This document shows, one piece after another, positions 1 to 6,743 of a DNA stretch of 13,547 bases. Position 1 is the stretch's first letter; every line of letters begins with the position of its first letter. Origin of the DNA: an uncultured Anaeroplasmataceae bacterium (GTDB lineage: Bacteria > Bacillota_I > Bacilli_A > Acholeplasmatales > Anaeroplasmataceae); assembly GCA_934229535.1 (NCBI GenBank), contig CAKQDS010000039.1, positions 1 to 13,547 on the forward strand, in the 5' to 3' direction. The notes beneath the pieces are model-generated. The model did not search any database and had not been told where the DNA came from. It was given only the letters and a program-made list of their open reading frames with translations. Position numbers and translations under genes: made by a program.

Positions 1-34
1 ATAAAGAAAATGACACCATTTTAAAGTGTCATTT
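1..34 (-). terminator. Intrinsic terminator downstream of ispG
   Basis: A 9-bp perfect stem (AAATGACAC at 8-16 with GTGTCATTT at 26-34) encloses a 9-base loop. Read on the minus strand the hairpin is followed by TTCTTTAT, a moderate U-tract. It lies about 30 bases past the ispG stop codon and is in the right orientation to end that transcript. Confidence 0.7.
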
Positions 35-61
35 CAAAAAGTATAATATTGATCTACCCAC

Positions 62-1111
62 TTATGAGTAAGAACCGAAATTGTCAATTTCCTTTTTTAA
101 TTCAGAAACAATATCTTTTTCGGGAATTTTTCTAATTATTTTTCCTTTCTTAAATAAGATTGCTTCCTTGTTACCACCAGCTACACCAATATCAGCTTCT
201 TTGGCTTCACCTGGGCCATTAACTGCGCAACCCATAACTGCTACGTGAATGTTTTTATGAACTGTTTCCAAATATTCTTCGATTTCTTTAGCAATTGGAA
301 TCATATCATAGGCAGTTCTACCACATGTAGGACAAGAAGTGAAATTTGCTACATTAGAGATTAAGTGCATTTCTTTTAAGATTTCTTTAGCTGCTTTAAT
401 TTCAAGAAGCGGGTCAGCCGTTAGAGAAACTCTTATTGTATTACCAATTCCTAGTGATAGAATTCTATAAATACCAATTGATGATTTTATTAATCCACTA
501 AAATCAGTACCGGCCTCTGTTATTCCTACATGAAGTGGATAAGGAAATACCTCACTTGCAAGCTTATATGCTTCATAAGCTAGGTCACTATTTGAGGCTT
601 TAAGTGATAAAACAATATTATGAAAATCTAATTCCTCTAGGATATTAATATGGCTTTTAGCAGCTAAAATCATATTTTTAGCATTTAACTCCATACCCTT
701 TGGTAATGATCCTGAATTTACTCCTATTCTTATAGGAATATTTTTTTCTTTACATAATAAAACGATTTCTTTTATCTTTTCCTTGCTTGATATATTTCCA
801 GGATTTAATCTTATTTTATCGGCTCCAGATTTGATTGCAATGATAGCAAGTTCAGGATCAAAATGAATATCAGCTACAAGGGGAATAGATATACCTTTTT
901 TTATTTCTTTAATTGCTAAGGCGTCATCTTTGTCCAAAATAGCAACTCTTATTATTTCACAACCATATTTAGTGAGCTCATTGATTTGCTTTATTGTTGC
1001 TTCTACATTTTTTGTTTTAGTATTGGTCATCGATTGAATATAAATTTTATTTGTACCCCCAAGAGTGTAAGGACCAACATTTACTTTTGTTGTTTGTTCA
1101 CGTTTATACAT
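62..1111 (-). CDS. ispG: 4-hydroxy-3-methylbut-2-enyl diphosphate synthase (flavodoxin type)
   Basis: IspG (GcpE) is the iron-sulfur enzyme of the MEP pathway that reductively converts 2-C-methyl-D-erythritol 2,4-cyclodiphosphate to HMBPP in the cytosol. The 349-residue product is slightly shorter than the usual 360-380. It shows the family N-terminus (IQSMTNTKTKNVEATI, residues 25-40), the TIM-barrel motifs ADIHFDPELA (80-89) and KIRLNPGNI (99-107), and the C-terminal cluster-binding part: FTSCPTCGRT with C260 and C263, and GCAVNGPGEA with C295 and E302. These three cysteines and the glutamate are the known 4Fe-4S ligands. The start is supported by AGGTGA at 1116-1121 and by alignment of the N-terminus with Bacillus homologues from memory. 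The gene is transcribed alone, divergent from rpmG, with its own terminator. Its presence implies isoprenoid synthesis by the MEP route rather than mevalonate. Confidence 0.97.
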   Translation of the reverse strand: MYKREQTTKVNVGPYTLGGTNKIYIQSMTNTKTKNVEATIKQINELTKYGCEIIRVAILDKDDALAIKEIKKGISIPLVADIHFDPELAIIAIKSGADKIRLNPGNISSKEKIKEIVLLCKEKNIPIRIGVNSGSLPKGMELNAKNMILAAKSHINILEELDFHNIVLSLKASNSDLAYEAYKLASEVFPYPLHVGITEAGTDFSGLIKSSIGIYRILSLGIGNTIRVSLTADPLLEIKAAKEILKEMHLISNVANFTSCPTCGRTAYDMIPIAKEIEEYLETVHKNIHVAVMGCAVNGPGEAKEADIGVAGGNKEAILFKKGKIIRKIPEKDIVSELKKEIDNFGSYS

Positions 1112-1126
1112 TATATCACCTGACTC

Positions 1127-1155
1127 ATTATAGTATTTTTTTGGATTTTTTACAA
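1127..1155 (-). promoter_or_regulatory. Candidate sigma-A promoter of ispG
   Basis: On the minus strand a -35 TTGTAA (1150-1155) and a perfect -10 TATAAT (1127-1132) are 17 bp apart. Transcription would begin near 1119-1120, leaving a leader of only about 9 bases that cuts into the AGGTGA ribosome binding site. The promoter match is good but this short leader is odd, so the true start of the mRNA may lie elsewhere. Confidence 0.5.
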
Positions 1156-1224
1156 TAGTTTTAATATGATAACCAAAAAAACATTCAAAGCTTACAAGAA
1201 ATTAATAAAATATAAAAAATACTA

Positions 1225-1253
1225 TTGAAAAAATTATCTTTTTTTGGTAAAAT
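1225..1253 (+). promoter_or_regulatory. Sigma-A promoter of rpmG
   Basis: TTGAAA (1225-1230) and TAAAAT (1248-1253) are separated by 17 bp, each one mismatch from consensus. The expected transcription start is near 1260, giving a leader of about 30 bases that contains the GGAGGG ribosome binding site at 1281-1286. Confidence 0.7.
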
Positions 1254-1291
1254 AACATAGGTGCAAAATTCTTTACGTTTGGAGGGATATT

Positions 1292-1441
1292 ATGCGTGAT
1301 TTAGTAAAACTTGTTTGTGAGGAATGTAAGAACGAAAATTATTATACTGACAAAAATAAGAAGACTACTCCTGAAAGATTAGAAATCAAGAAGTATTGTC
1401 CACATTGTCAAAAGCATACTGTGCACAAAGAAAAGAAATAA
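1292..1441 (+). CDS. rpmG: 50S ribosomal protein L33
   Basis: A 49-residue basic protein beginning MRDLVKLVCEECKNENYYT, a component of the large ribosomal subunit near the E site. Two CxxC pairs (C9/C12 and C36/C39) make the zinc-ribbon form of L33, which many Bacillota carry alongside a cysteine-free paralogue used under zinc limitation. The length is the usual 49-50 residues. The start is fixed by a strong GGAGGG six bases upstream. The gene ends in tandem TAA TAA codons, has its own promoter, and is followed immediately by a hairpin terminator that runs up to the next gene. No second L33 gene is in the window. Confidence 0.95.
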   Translation: MRDLVKLVCEECKNENYYTDKNKKTTPERLEIKKYCPHCQKHTVHKEKK

Positions 1442-1442
1442 T

Positions 1443-1464
1443 AAGCTTGAAAGAGCTTTTTTTT
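1443..1464 (+). terminator. Short intrinsic terminator between rpmG and the MBL hydrolase
   Basis: AAGCTT (1443-1448) pairs with GAGCTT (1453-1458), including one U-G pair, around a GAAA tetraloop, followed by six T (1459-1464). It begins inside the tandem stop codons of rpmG and ends four bases before the next start codon. The stem is short, so it may terminate only partly. Confidence 0.6.
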
Positions 1465-1468
1465 CTTT

Positions 1469-2086
1469 ATGGTTAAAAAATATACTTCTGGAGCTTTCTT
1501 TACTAATACTTATTTAGTAATTGAAGGCCAAAAATGTGTTATTGTTGATCCGGGCTTGGGCTTTAATTCTTATGCACAGGAGATTAAAGATTCTTATGAT
1601 ATAATGGCGATTCTAATAACACATGGTCATATGGATCATATTGATTCTATTGGATTATTTAGCTGTCCTATATATATAAATAAGGATGAAGAAAAATTTT
1701 TGATTGACGATACTTTGTCTTTATATAAAATATATGGAAAAAAACGAACATTTGATGTGAACAATCTTGATATTCACTATTTTAATGATGAAGATATTAT
1801 TAATATTGGTGATATGAGCTTTAAGGTTATCACTACTCCAGGACATACAAAGGGTAGTTGTTGCTTCTTATATAAAAATTGTTTATTTAGTGGCGATACA
1901 TTATTTCAATATTCGATGGGAAGAACTGATTTTCCAACAGGTAGTGAGAAGGATATGAAGGCTTCATTAAGGAAAATTGTTAATGAAGTTAGTGATAATG
2001 TAGTTGTTTATCCGGGCCATGGTGAAAAAACAACCATCAAATTCGAACGTCAAAATAACCCATATGTAATAAATGCTATTAAATAG
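1469..2086 (+). CDS. MBL-fold metallo-hydrolase, glyoxalase II-like
   Basis: A 205-residue cytosolic hydrolase of the metallo-beta-lactamase superfamily, close to the YqgX/YcbL glyoxalase-II-like group. The metal ligands are visible: THGHMDH (H52, H54, D56, H57), TPGHT (H126), SGDTLF (D143) and YPGHG (H184), a full two-metal set. The N-terminal FTNTYLV and VDPG (residues 11-29) are typical, and the length matches single-domain members, which lack the extra C-terminal substrate domain of true glyoxalase II. Substrate is unknown; a thioester such as S-lactoylglutathione or a bacillithiol analogue is a family-based guess. The start codon follows a poly-T run directly and has no clear ribosome binding site; the nearest purine run (GAAAGAG, 1449-1455) is 13 bases away inside the terminator hairpin. 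Expression probably depends on read-through from rpmG. Confidence 0.9.
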   Translation: MVKKYTSGAFFTNTYLVIEGQKCVIVDPGLGFNSYAQEIKDSYDIMAILITHGHMDHIDSIGLFSCPIYINKDEEKFLIDDTLSLYKIYGKKRTFDVNNLDIHYFNDEDIINIGDMSFKVITTPGHTKGSCCFLYKNCLFSGDTLFQYSMGRTDFPTGSEKDMKASLRKIVNEVSDNVVVYPGHGEKTTIKFERQNNPYVINAIK

Positions 2087-2129
2087 AGTGAATTGCCTTC
2101 TTTTAACTGGACGTTAATAAATTAGAATT

Positions 2130-2190
2130 AATCTATCTTACCAATGAAATTGTGATGTGTTTCAATTTCTTGTAAGGTAGATTTTTTTTT
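2130..2190 (+). terminator. Terminator downstream of the MBL hydrolase
   Basis: A 12-bp outer stem (2130-2141 with 2172-2183, one U-G pair) and a 7-bp inner stem (GAAATTG 2146-2152 with CAATTTC 2163-2169) form one long interrupted hairpin, followed by seven T (2184-2190). It lies about 45 bases past the stop codon. Confidence 0.8.
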
Positions 2191-2401
2191 ATTGTTCTTG
2201 GTGTTAATTGGCTTTGCTATTAATTTTATTTTCAAATTTTTTAATTAATCTTTTAATGATAATTGTTAATTTTTATAAATAGAAGAATAAGAGCAATCAA
2301 CTTAGCTCATATATAATTTTTTGCTCTAAATTAACATCAAAATTCTAACATTCATGCAATCAACTAGATATCATCAGTATATTTATTAATAATTAAAAAT
2401 T

Positions 2402-2434
2402 AGACCACCTATTAATCTAATAGGTGGTCTTTTT
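2402..2434 (+). terminator. Orphan strong hairpin terminator before the Type III cassette
   Basis: A perfect 13-bp stem (2402-2414 with 2418-2430, core AGACCACC/GGTGGTCT) has a 3-base loop and a TTTT tail (2431-2434). It is preceded by an A-rich run, so it may also work on the other strand. No gene ends just upstream: the preceding gene already has its own terminator 210 bases earlier. It may end a short unannotated RNA, insulate the cassette, or be part of a leader. Confidence 0.7.
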
Positions 2435-2608
2435 GATAATTTATGCTAATATTTTATCATTTATTTGAGAAAAAATCAATTCGTATTAGGCACTAGATTG
2501 TAATAATGCAGGAATTTTTATAAAAGTTTTGTCCTTCTATTAGATTAATATATGGTTCATTTAATTCTTAATGTATCCATCTGTAGGTGTTATAGAATGG
2601 AGAAAATA

Positions 2609-4342
2609 ATGAGTACAAACATTTCAAAAGAAAAGAGAGAAATTCTTGTAAATAAAATAAAACAAATAAAACAATTTATAGAAAAATCACCACAAGATGA
2701 AAACACAATTACTCTATTATCTTATATTTCGGATATAGAAAAAGACATAAAAGGTAAAAAATATGGTCTTGTGTTTGAAGAACATAAAGAAACCATTGAT
2801 GAAGTGCTAGAAACACATACTCCTGTATTAACTGAAGAAAAAGATTTGTTTATTGATAATGGTGGACAGATGAACTTTCTCATTGAAGGAGACAATCTTG
2901 CTTCATTACAACTTTTAGAAAAAACACATAATGGTAAGATTGATTTTATCTACATAGACCCACCATATAATACGGGAAAAGAAGATTTTATTTATAATGA
3001 TAAATACATTGATATTGAAGATACATTTCGCCACAGTAAATGGTCATCATTTATGGAAAAGCGCCTTTTAGTTGCATACAAGTTATTGGCTAATGATGGA
3101 ATTATTTTTATTTCTATCGATGACAATGAGTATGCCCCATTAAAACTTATTTGTGATAACATCTTTGGAGAGCAAAATTTACTTTCTATACATCACATAC
3201 AAGTTCGTTATGGCAATAAAAACCTTAACGAAAAGAAAGATTTCCAAGAAATTTGCGAATATGTATTGATATACGCAAAAAACGCACATGAGTTTCATGC
3301 AAATAAACCATATGAAGAATATGATTTGAATAAGTTTTACTATGAAATAATTGAAAATGGTAAAGGCCATGAAGAAATTATTGGAGGAAAAAAAGTCAAT
3401 ATTTTCCCGAAAGGAACTTATGAAATTATAAAACATAATAAAGGTTCAATAAAATTATTAAAAGCCACTTGGGCATCGGGAAGTGTTGTTAAAGGCAATG
3501 CTTCTGGTAAATATTTTGAAACATATCTTAAACCACGCAAATTAATCGATGGACTTGGAACCCTTTATAAAGTTGATGGAATTGGTGACGATGGAATTGG
3601 ATATAGATATTTTACTGGTCCATTAAAAGAAAAAGCAACACAAGGTTTATTTTATTCGGGAGTTCCACTTTCAAGATTGGAAGAAATAGAAAAAGGTAAT
3701 GCTAGAAAATATAGGCCAATTCAAAATTTTTATGATTTTAGTGCTGACTTTGGTAATATTCGACATGAAGGTGGAGTTGGATTTAATAGTGGTAAAAAAC
3801 CAACGAAAATGTTAAAACAATTTTTAAATTACCATGTTAGAAAAGACATCATTGTATTAGATTTCTTTGCAGGATCAGCTTCTACAGGACATGCGGTTTT
3901 AGCCTTAAATGAAGAAGATGGCGGAAATAGGCATTTTATAATGTGTACTAGTCCTGAAAAAAATATTTGTCGTGAAGTTGCATATCCTAGATTAAAAAAT
4001 GTAATATCAGAAACTAATAAAGCAAGTCTAAAATATTTCAAAGTTGATTTTGTTCCTATTTCTAACCAACTTTATTATGAATATGCTGATGACCTTTTAA
4101 AGCATATTAAAGAACTTGTTGAACTTGAAAATGGTATTAATTTTGATGGCAATAAAGAACTTGCGATAATATTAACTGAACAAGAATTAGATGATTTTAC
4201 AAATAATCTTCCTAAAGAATGTAAAACAATATATTTGGGACATGAAGTATTGCCTACTGAAGAACAAGAGAACGTATTTAAAAAATATGATATTAAAGTT
4301 AATATCATTCCTGATTATTATTACAGAGATTTGGAGGGTTAA
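2609..4342 (+). CDS. mod: Type III restriction-modification system methyltransferase (Mod)
   Basis: A 577-residue site-specific DNA adenine (N6) methyltransferase, the modification and recognition subunit of a Type III system. The motif order is beta-class: catalytic DPPYNTG at about 117-123, then a long variable target-recognition region (about 190-380), then the SAM-binding motif DFFAGSASTGHAV at about 418-430 followed by LNEEDGGNRHFIM, very typical of Type III Mod proteins. The N-terminal 60 residues are charged and helical. The start at 2609 has GGAG at 2599-2602 with a 6-base spacer; in-frame ATGs at 2597 and 2552 would add 4 or 19 residues, and the first of these has an AGGTG-like site. 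The res gene begins one base after the stop. Recognition sequence cannot be predicted from reading. It could also act alone as an epigenetic regulator if res were inactive, but res looks intact. Confidence 0.93.
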   Translation: MSTNISKEKREILVNKIKQIKQFIEKSPQDENTITLLSYISDIEKDIKGKKYGLVFEEHKETIDEVLETHTPVLTEEKDLFIDNGGQMNFLIEGDNLASLQLLEKTHNGKIDFIYIDPPYNTGKEDFIYNDKYIDIEDTFRHSKWSSFMEKRLLVAYKLLANDGIIFISIDDNEYAPLKLICDNIFGEQNLLSIHHIQVRYGNKNLNEKKDFQEICEYVLIYAKNAHEFHANKPYEEYDLNKFYYEIIENGKGHEEIIGGKKVNIFPKGTYEIIKHNKGSIKLLKATWASGSVVKGNASGKYFETYLKPRKLIDGLGTLYKVDGIGDDGIGYRYFTGPLKEKATQGLFYSGVPLSRLEEIEKGNARKYRPIQNFYDFSADFGNIRHEGGVGFNSGKKPTKMLKQFLNYHVRKDIIVLDFFAGSASTGHAVLALNEEDGGNRHFIMCTSPEKNICREVAYPRLKNVISETNKASLKYFKVDFVPISNQLYYEYADDLLKHIKELVELENGINFDGNKELAIILTEQELDDFTNNLPKECKTIYLGHEVLPTEEQENVFKKYDIKVNIIPDYYYRDLEG

Positions 4343-4343
4343 T

Positions 4344-6542
4344 ATGAATATTAAATTAGCGAATTTTCAATTAAGAACAATTAAATTGCTTCTTGAAAGC
4401 ATGGAAGAAAAAACAAGAGATATTATTTTAAAAAGCCCTACTGGAAGTGGTAAGACAATTATTCTTACGCATTTTATGGATGAATATGTTAAAGGCCATT
4501 CTAAAACAGTATTTGTATGGTTAACTCCTGGCAAAGGTAATCTTGAAGAACAAAGTAAAGAAAAAATGGATAGATATATTCATAATGCTCAAACAAAACT
4601 TTTATCCGATGTGATGACTAGTGGTTTTGAAGAAAATGATAGTTGTTTTATAAACTGGGAAAAGTTAACTAAAAAAGGCAATAATGCTCTTAAAGATAGT
4701 GAAAAGACTAACTTTTTAGAACATATAGAAAAAGCATTGAATGATGGATTAGAGTTTAAGATTATAATTGATGAAAGTCATCAAAATAATACTATTAAAT
4801 CTGATGAAATAGTTCAGTATTTTAAGACGGATAAAATTATTCGTTGTTCTGCAACTCCTATCATTGATAAAAAAGCAAAACTAATTGAAGTTAGTGAAGA
4901 TGATGTTATTGCTGAGGGATTAATTAAAAAAATATTAGTAATCAATGAAGATTTCCCTCAAACAATAGAAACAGATAATCAAACTCATTATTTGCTTGCT
5001 GAAGCATTAAAAAAGTATTTAGAACTAAAGATATTGTATCTTGCTAATAAGATAGATGTTAATCCTTTAATTATTGTTCAACTTCCTAATAATTCGGATT
5101 TACTTTTAGATACTATTGAAAAATTCTTTGAAAGTAAAGACATAACTTATGAAAATGAGAAACTTGCATTATGGTTATCTGGTAGACATGAAAACTTAGA
5201 TAATATCTCTGATAATAATTCAAATCAAATTGCAGTTATTATTAAACAAGCAGTTGCAACAGGTTGGGATTGTCCTAGGGCAAGTATTTTAGTTAAACTT
5301 CGTGAAAATATGGATGAAACTTTTGAAATCCAAACGATAGGTAGAATTAGAAGAATGCCTGAAGCAAAGCATTATGGAAATGATATTTTAGATAGTTGTT
5401 ATTTGTATACTTTTGATAGTAAGTTTACTGCTGGAGTAAAATCTAGTTTAGGAAAAAGTGCATTAGATGCTAAAACATTATTTTTGAAAAATGAATATAA
5501 AACTTTTTCACTTACAAAAGAACAAAGAACGATGATTTCTGATATTCGTGATCCAAGAAAGGCACTTCGTTCCATTGTTTTGTATATGAAGCAGGAATTT
5601 AATTTGACTAATAACAAATTAGAAAATAAAGCTAGATTAGAAACAAAGGGCTTTAAGTTTTATGATAACATTATAAGAACAACAATATCAGGTAATGTGG
5701 CAACACTTGATGAATTTGCTGAAAGTGATAATCTTAATGATATAAATATTAGCGAACCTATCAACACACATATTCATGGTAGAGAATATCACAATAGAAT
5801 TGGTAGAATTGGACTTGAAATTGGTTTAGAATATTCTTATATGAATACCATCATTGGTAAATTATTTGGCCAAAAATTCATATATCATGATAAATTATTA
5901 TCTTTATCAACAAGGCAATTATATGCTTTTGTCATAAATAATATGGATTTATTAAGATATATTGTTCGTGAAGCAATGGCTGCTACTCTTCAACAAATAT
6001 CTCTTGATTTAAAGAGCATTTCTGAAAAAGAATTTAGAATTCCTCAATCAACAATGTTTACATATGATTCTACAAGTAAGATTCAAAGTGAAAGTACAAA
6101 AAATGTATATAAAGGATATTTATTATCATCAGAGCCACGTTCATCATCTGAAAGAAAATTTGAAAAATTTTGTGAAAATTGTAATACAGTTGATTGGTTT
6201 TATAAAAATGGAGATAAGGGTGAAGAGTATTTATCTATTCTTTATCTAGATAATTCGAATAGACAAAAATTATTCTATCCTGATTATATTGTTTCACTAA
6301 ATCATGAAATTTGGATAATAGAAACAAAAGGTGGATTTGATAGAACGGGGACTAGTGAAGATATTGATATTTTCTCACCTAAAAAGTTTGATGAACTAAA
6401 GAGATACTTAACAAAATATAATTTAAAAGGCGGATTTGTTAGGTTTGATAAAAAATCCGAGGAACTATGTATTTGTATGAATAATTATAGTGATGACATT
6501 CATTCTAGCGATTGGAAATTATTGAGTGAAATATTTAAGTAG
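4344..6542 (+). CDS. res: Type III restriction enzyme, Res subunit (helicase plus nuclease)
   Basis: A 732-residue superfamily 2 ATPase/endonuclease that works in complex with Mod to cut unmodified invading DNA. Visible motifs: Walker A SPTGSGKT (31-38), Walker B DESH (143-146), SATP (169-172), ATGWDCPRA (305-313) and the arginine-finger motif QTIGRIRRMPE (330-340). The C-terminus has a PD-(D/E)XK nuclease core: YPDYIV (D647) and ETKGG (E660, K662), preceded by SSSERKFEKF. The protein is shorter than the roughly 900-1000 residues of EcoPI-type Res, but no motif is missing. The start at 4344 is set by GGAGG (4333-4337) inside the end of mod; the open frame runs further upstream inside mod without a comparable ribosome binding site. 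The one-base spacing implies coupled translation in fixed ratio. Stop is TAG. Confidence 0.93.
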   Translation: MNIKLANFQLRTIKLLLESMEEKTRDIILKSPTGSGKTIILTHFMDEYVKGHSKTVFVWLTPGKGNLEEQSKEKMDRYIHNAQTKLLSDVMTSGFEENDSCFINWEKLTKKGNNALKDSEKTNFLEHIEKALNDGLEFKIIIDESHQNNTIKSDEIVQYFKTDKIIRCSATPIIDKKAKLIEVSEDDVIAEGLIKKILVINEDFPQTIETDNQTHYLLAEALKKYLELKILYLANKIDVNPLIIVQLPNNSDLLLDTIEKFFESKDITYENEKLALWLSGRHENLDNISDNNSNQIAVIIKQAVATGWDCPRASILVKLRENMDETFEIQTIGRIRRMPEAKHYGNDILDSCYLYTFDSKFTAGVKSSLGKSALDAKTLFLKNEYKTFSLTKEQRTMISDIRDPRKALRSIVLYMKQEFNLTNNKLENKARLETKGFKFYDNIIRTTISGNVATLDEFAESDNLNDINISEPINTHIHGREYHNRIGRIGLEIGLEYSYMNTIIGKLFGQKFIYHDKLLSLSTRQLYAFVINNMDLLRYIVREAMAATLQQISLDLKSISEKEFRIPQSTMFTYDSTSKIQSESTKNVYKGYLLSSEPRSSSERKFEKFCENCNTVDWFYKNGDKGEEYLSILYLDNSNRQKLFYPDYIVSLNHEIWIIETKGGFDRTGTSEDIDIFSPKKFDELKRYLTKYNLKGGFVRFDKKSEELCICMNNYSDDIHSSDWKLLSEIFK

Positions 6543-6547
6543 TTTAC

Positions 6548-6580
6548 AAGGACAATCATTATTCGGATTGTCCTTTTTTT
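6548..6580 (+). terminator. Terminator downstream of res
   Basis: A 10-bp perfect stem (AAGGACAATC 6548-6557 with GATTGTCCTT 6566-6575), 8-base loop and T-rich tail (6576-6580), starting six bases past the res stop codon. It separates the restriction cassette from the heat-shock operon. Confidence 0.85.
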
Positions 6581-6630
6581 GCTTTAAAAAGTCTAAATGG
6601 ATGTTATTTTATTAAATTACCTTAATTAAG

Positions 6631-6700
6631 TTTCATTTTTTACTTTTTTTATTTTTTTTGGCACTTTTCTATTGACAGTGCTAAAACAAAGTTATATAAT
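6631..6700 (+). promoter_or_regulatory. Sigma-A promoter of the hrcA operon with upstream T-tracts
   Basis: TTGACA (6672-6677) and TATAAT (6695-6700) are both perfect consensus and 17 bp apart. The expected transcription start is near 6707. Successive T-tracts at 6631-6659 lie just upstream and could act as an UP element or cause curvature. A promoter this strong fits tight repression under normal growth and high output after heat shock. Confidence 0.85.
6658..6684 (+). promoter_or_regulatory. CIRCE-like HrcA operator, upstream copy
   Basis: TTGGCACTT, 9 bases, CAGTGCTAA: exact 9-9-9 CIRCE geometry with 15 of 18 arm positions matching the consensus TTAGCACTC / GAGTGCTAA. It overlaps the -35 hexamer (6672-6677), so bound HrcA would occlude RNA polymerase. 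Confidence 0.8.
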
Positions 6701-6703
6701 ATA

Positions 6704-6730
6704 ATAGCACTAGGAAATGAAGAGTGCAAA
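6704..6730 (+). promoter_or_regulatory. CIRCE-like HrcA operator, downstream copy
   Basis: ATAGCACTA, 9 bases, GAGTGCAAA: exact 9-9-9 geometry, 15 of 18 arm positions matching consensus. It covers the predicted transcription start and ends just before the hrcA ribosome binding site, the classical CIRCE position. Its dyad would also be in the leader RNA as a small hairpin. Confidence 0.85.
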
Positions 6731-6743
6731 AGATGGTGATTAT

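Larger units (their letters stand above)
2087..2608. other. AT-rich, gene-poor region upstream of the Type III cassette
   Basis: About 520 bases without a convincing gene. It holds the terminator of the MBL gene (2130-2190), an orphan strong hairpin (2402-2434), a weak 7-bp dyad (AGAGCAA 2290-2296 / TTGCTCT 2321-2327), a 10-base direct repeat GCAATCAACT (2293-2302 and 2356-2365), and the mod leader. The 13 bases at 2537-2549 are the exact reverse complement of 2411-2423 in the orphan hairpin. An isolated TATAAT is at 2312-2317 but lacks a -35. No clear promoter for mod was found; TTGTAA (2498-2503) and TATAAA (2519-2524) are only 15 bp apart. Only very short open frames occur. Confidence 0.6.

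Noticed and set aside
2293..2365. Direct repeat GCAATCAACT (2293-2302, 2356-2365) as a possible attachment site or CRISPR repeat.
   Set aside because: Only two 10-base copies; no further repeats, no integrase, no cas genes and no partner copy beyond the cassette.
2552..2608. Upstream in-frame starts of mod at 2552 and 2597.
   Set aside because: The added residues do not resemble Mod, and 2609 has a well-spaced GGAG. 2597 remains a possible alternative with an AGGTG-like site.
3384..3395. A7 run in mod as a possible phase-variation tract (another A7 is near 3957-3963).
   Set aside because: Runs of this length are common in such AT-rich coding sequence, the frame is intact, and there is no long simple-sequence repeat as in known phase-variable mod genes.
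3855..3890. Mod motif I reads FAGSA rather than FAGSG, possibly a defective SAM site.
   Set aside because: Alanine at this position is common in Type III Mod proteins, and the flanking residues match the family well.
4191..4343. Open frame extending res upstream inside mod.
   Set aside because: It would overlap mod by about 150 bases and lacks a ribosome binding site; the ATG at 4344 with GGAGG fits the family N-terminus.
6064..6249. A 61-residue plus-strand frame inside res and several minus-strand frames in mod, res, dnaK and dnaJ.
   Set aside because: All lie within well-supported genes in another frame and lack ribosome binding sites or recognisable motifs.
6621..6630. Palindrome CTTAATTAAG upstream of the hrcA promoter.
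   Set aside because: A short AT palindrome expected by chance in this base composition, with no second copy nearby.
6717..6743. Upstream ATG of hrcA at 6717.
   Set aside because: It lies inside the downstream CIRCE operator about 10 bases after the predicted transcription start; HrcA proteins typically begin at MLTxRQ, matching 6744.
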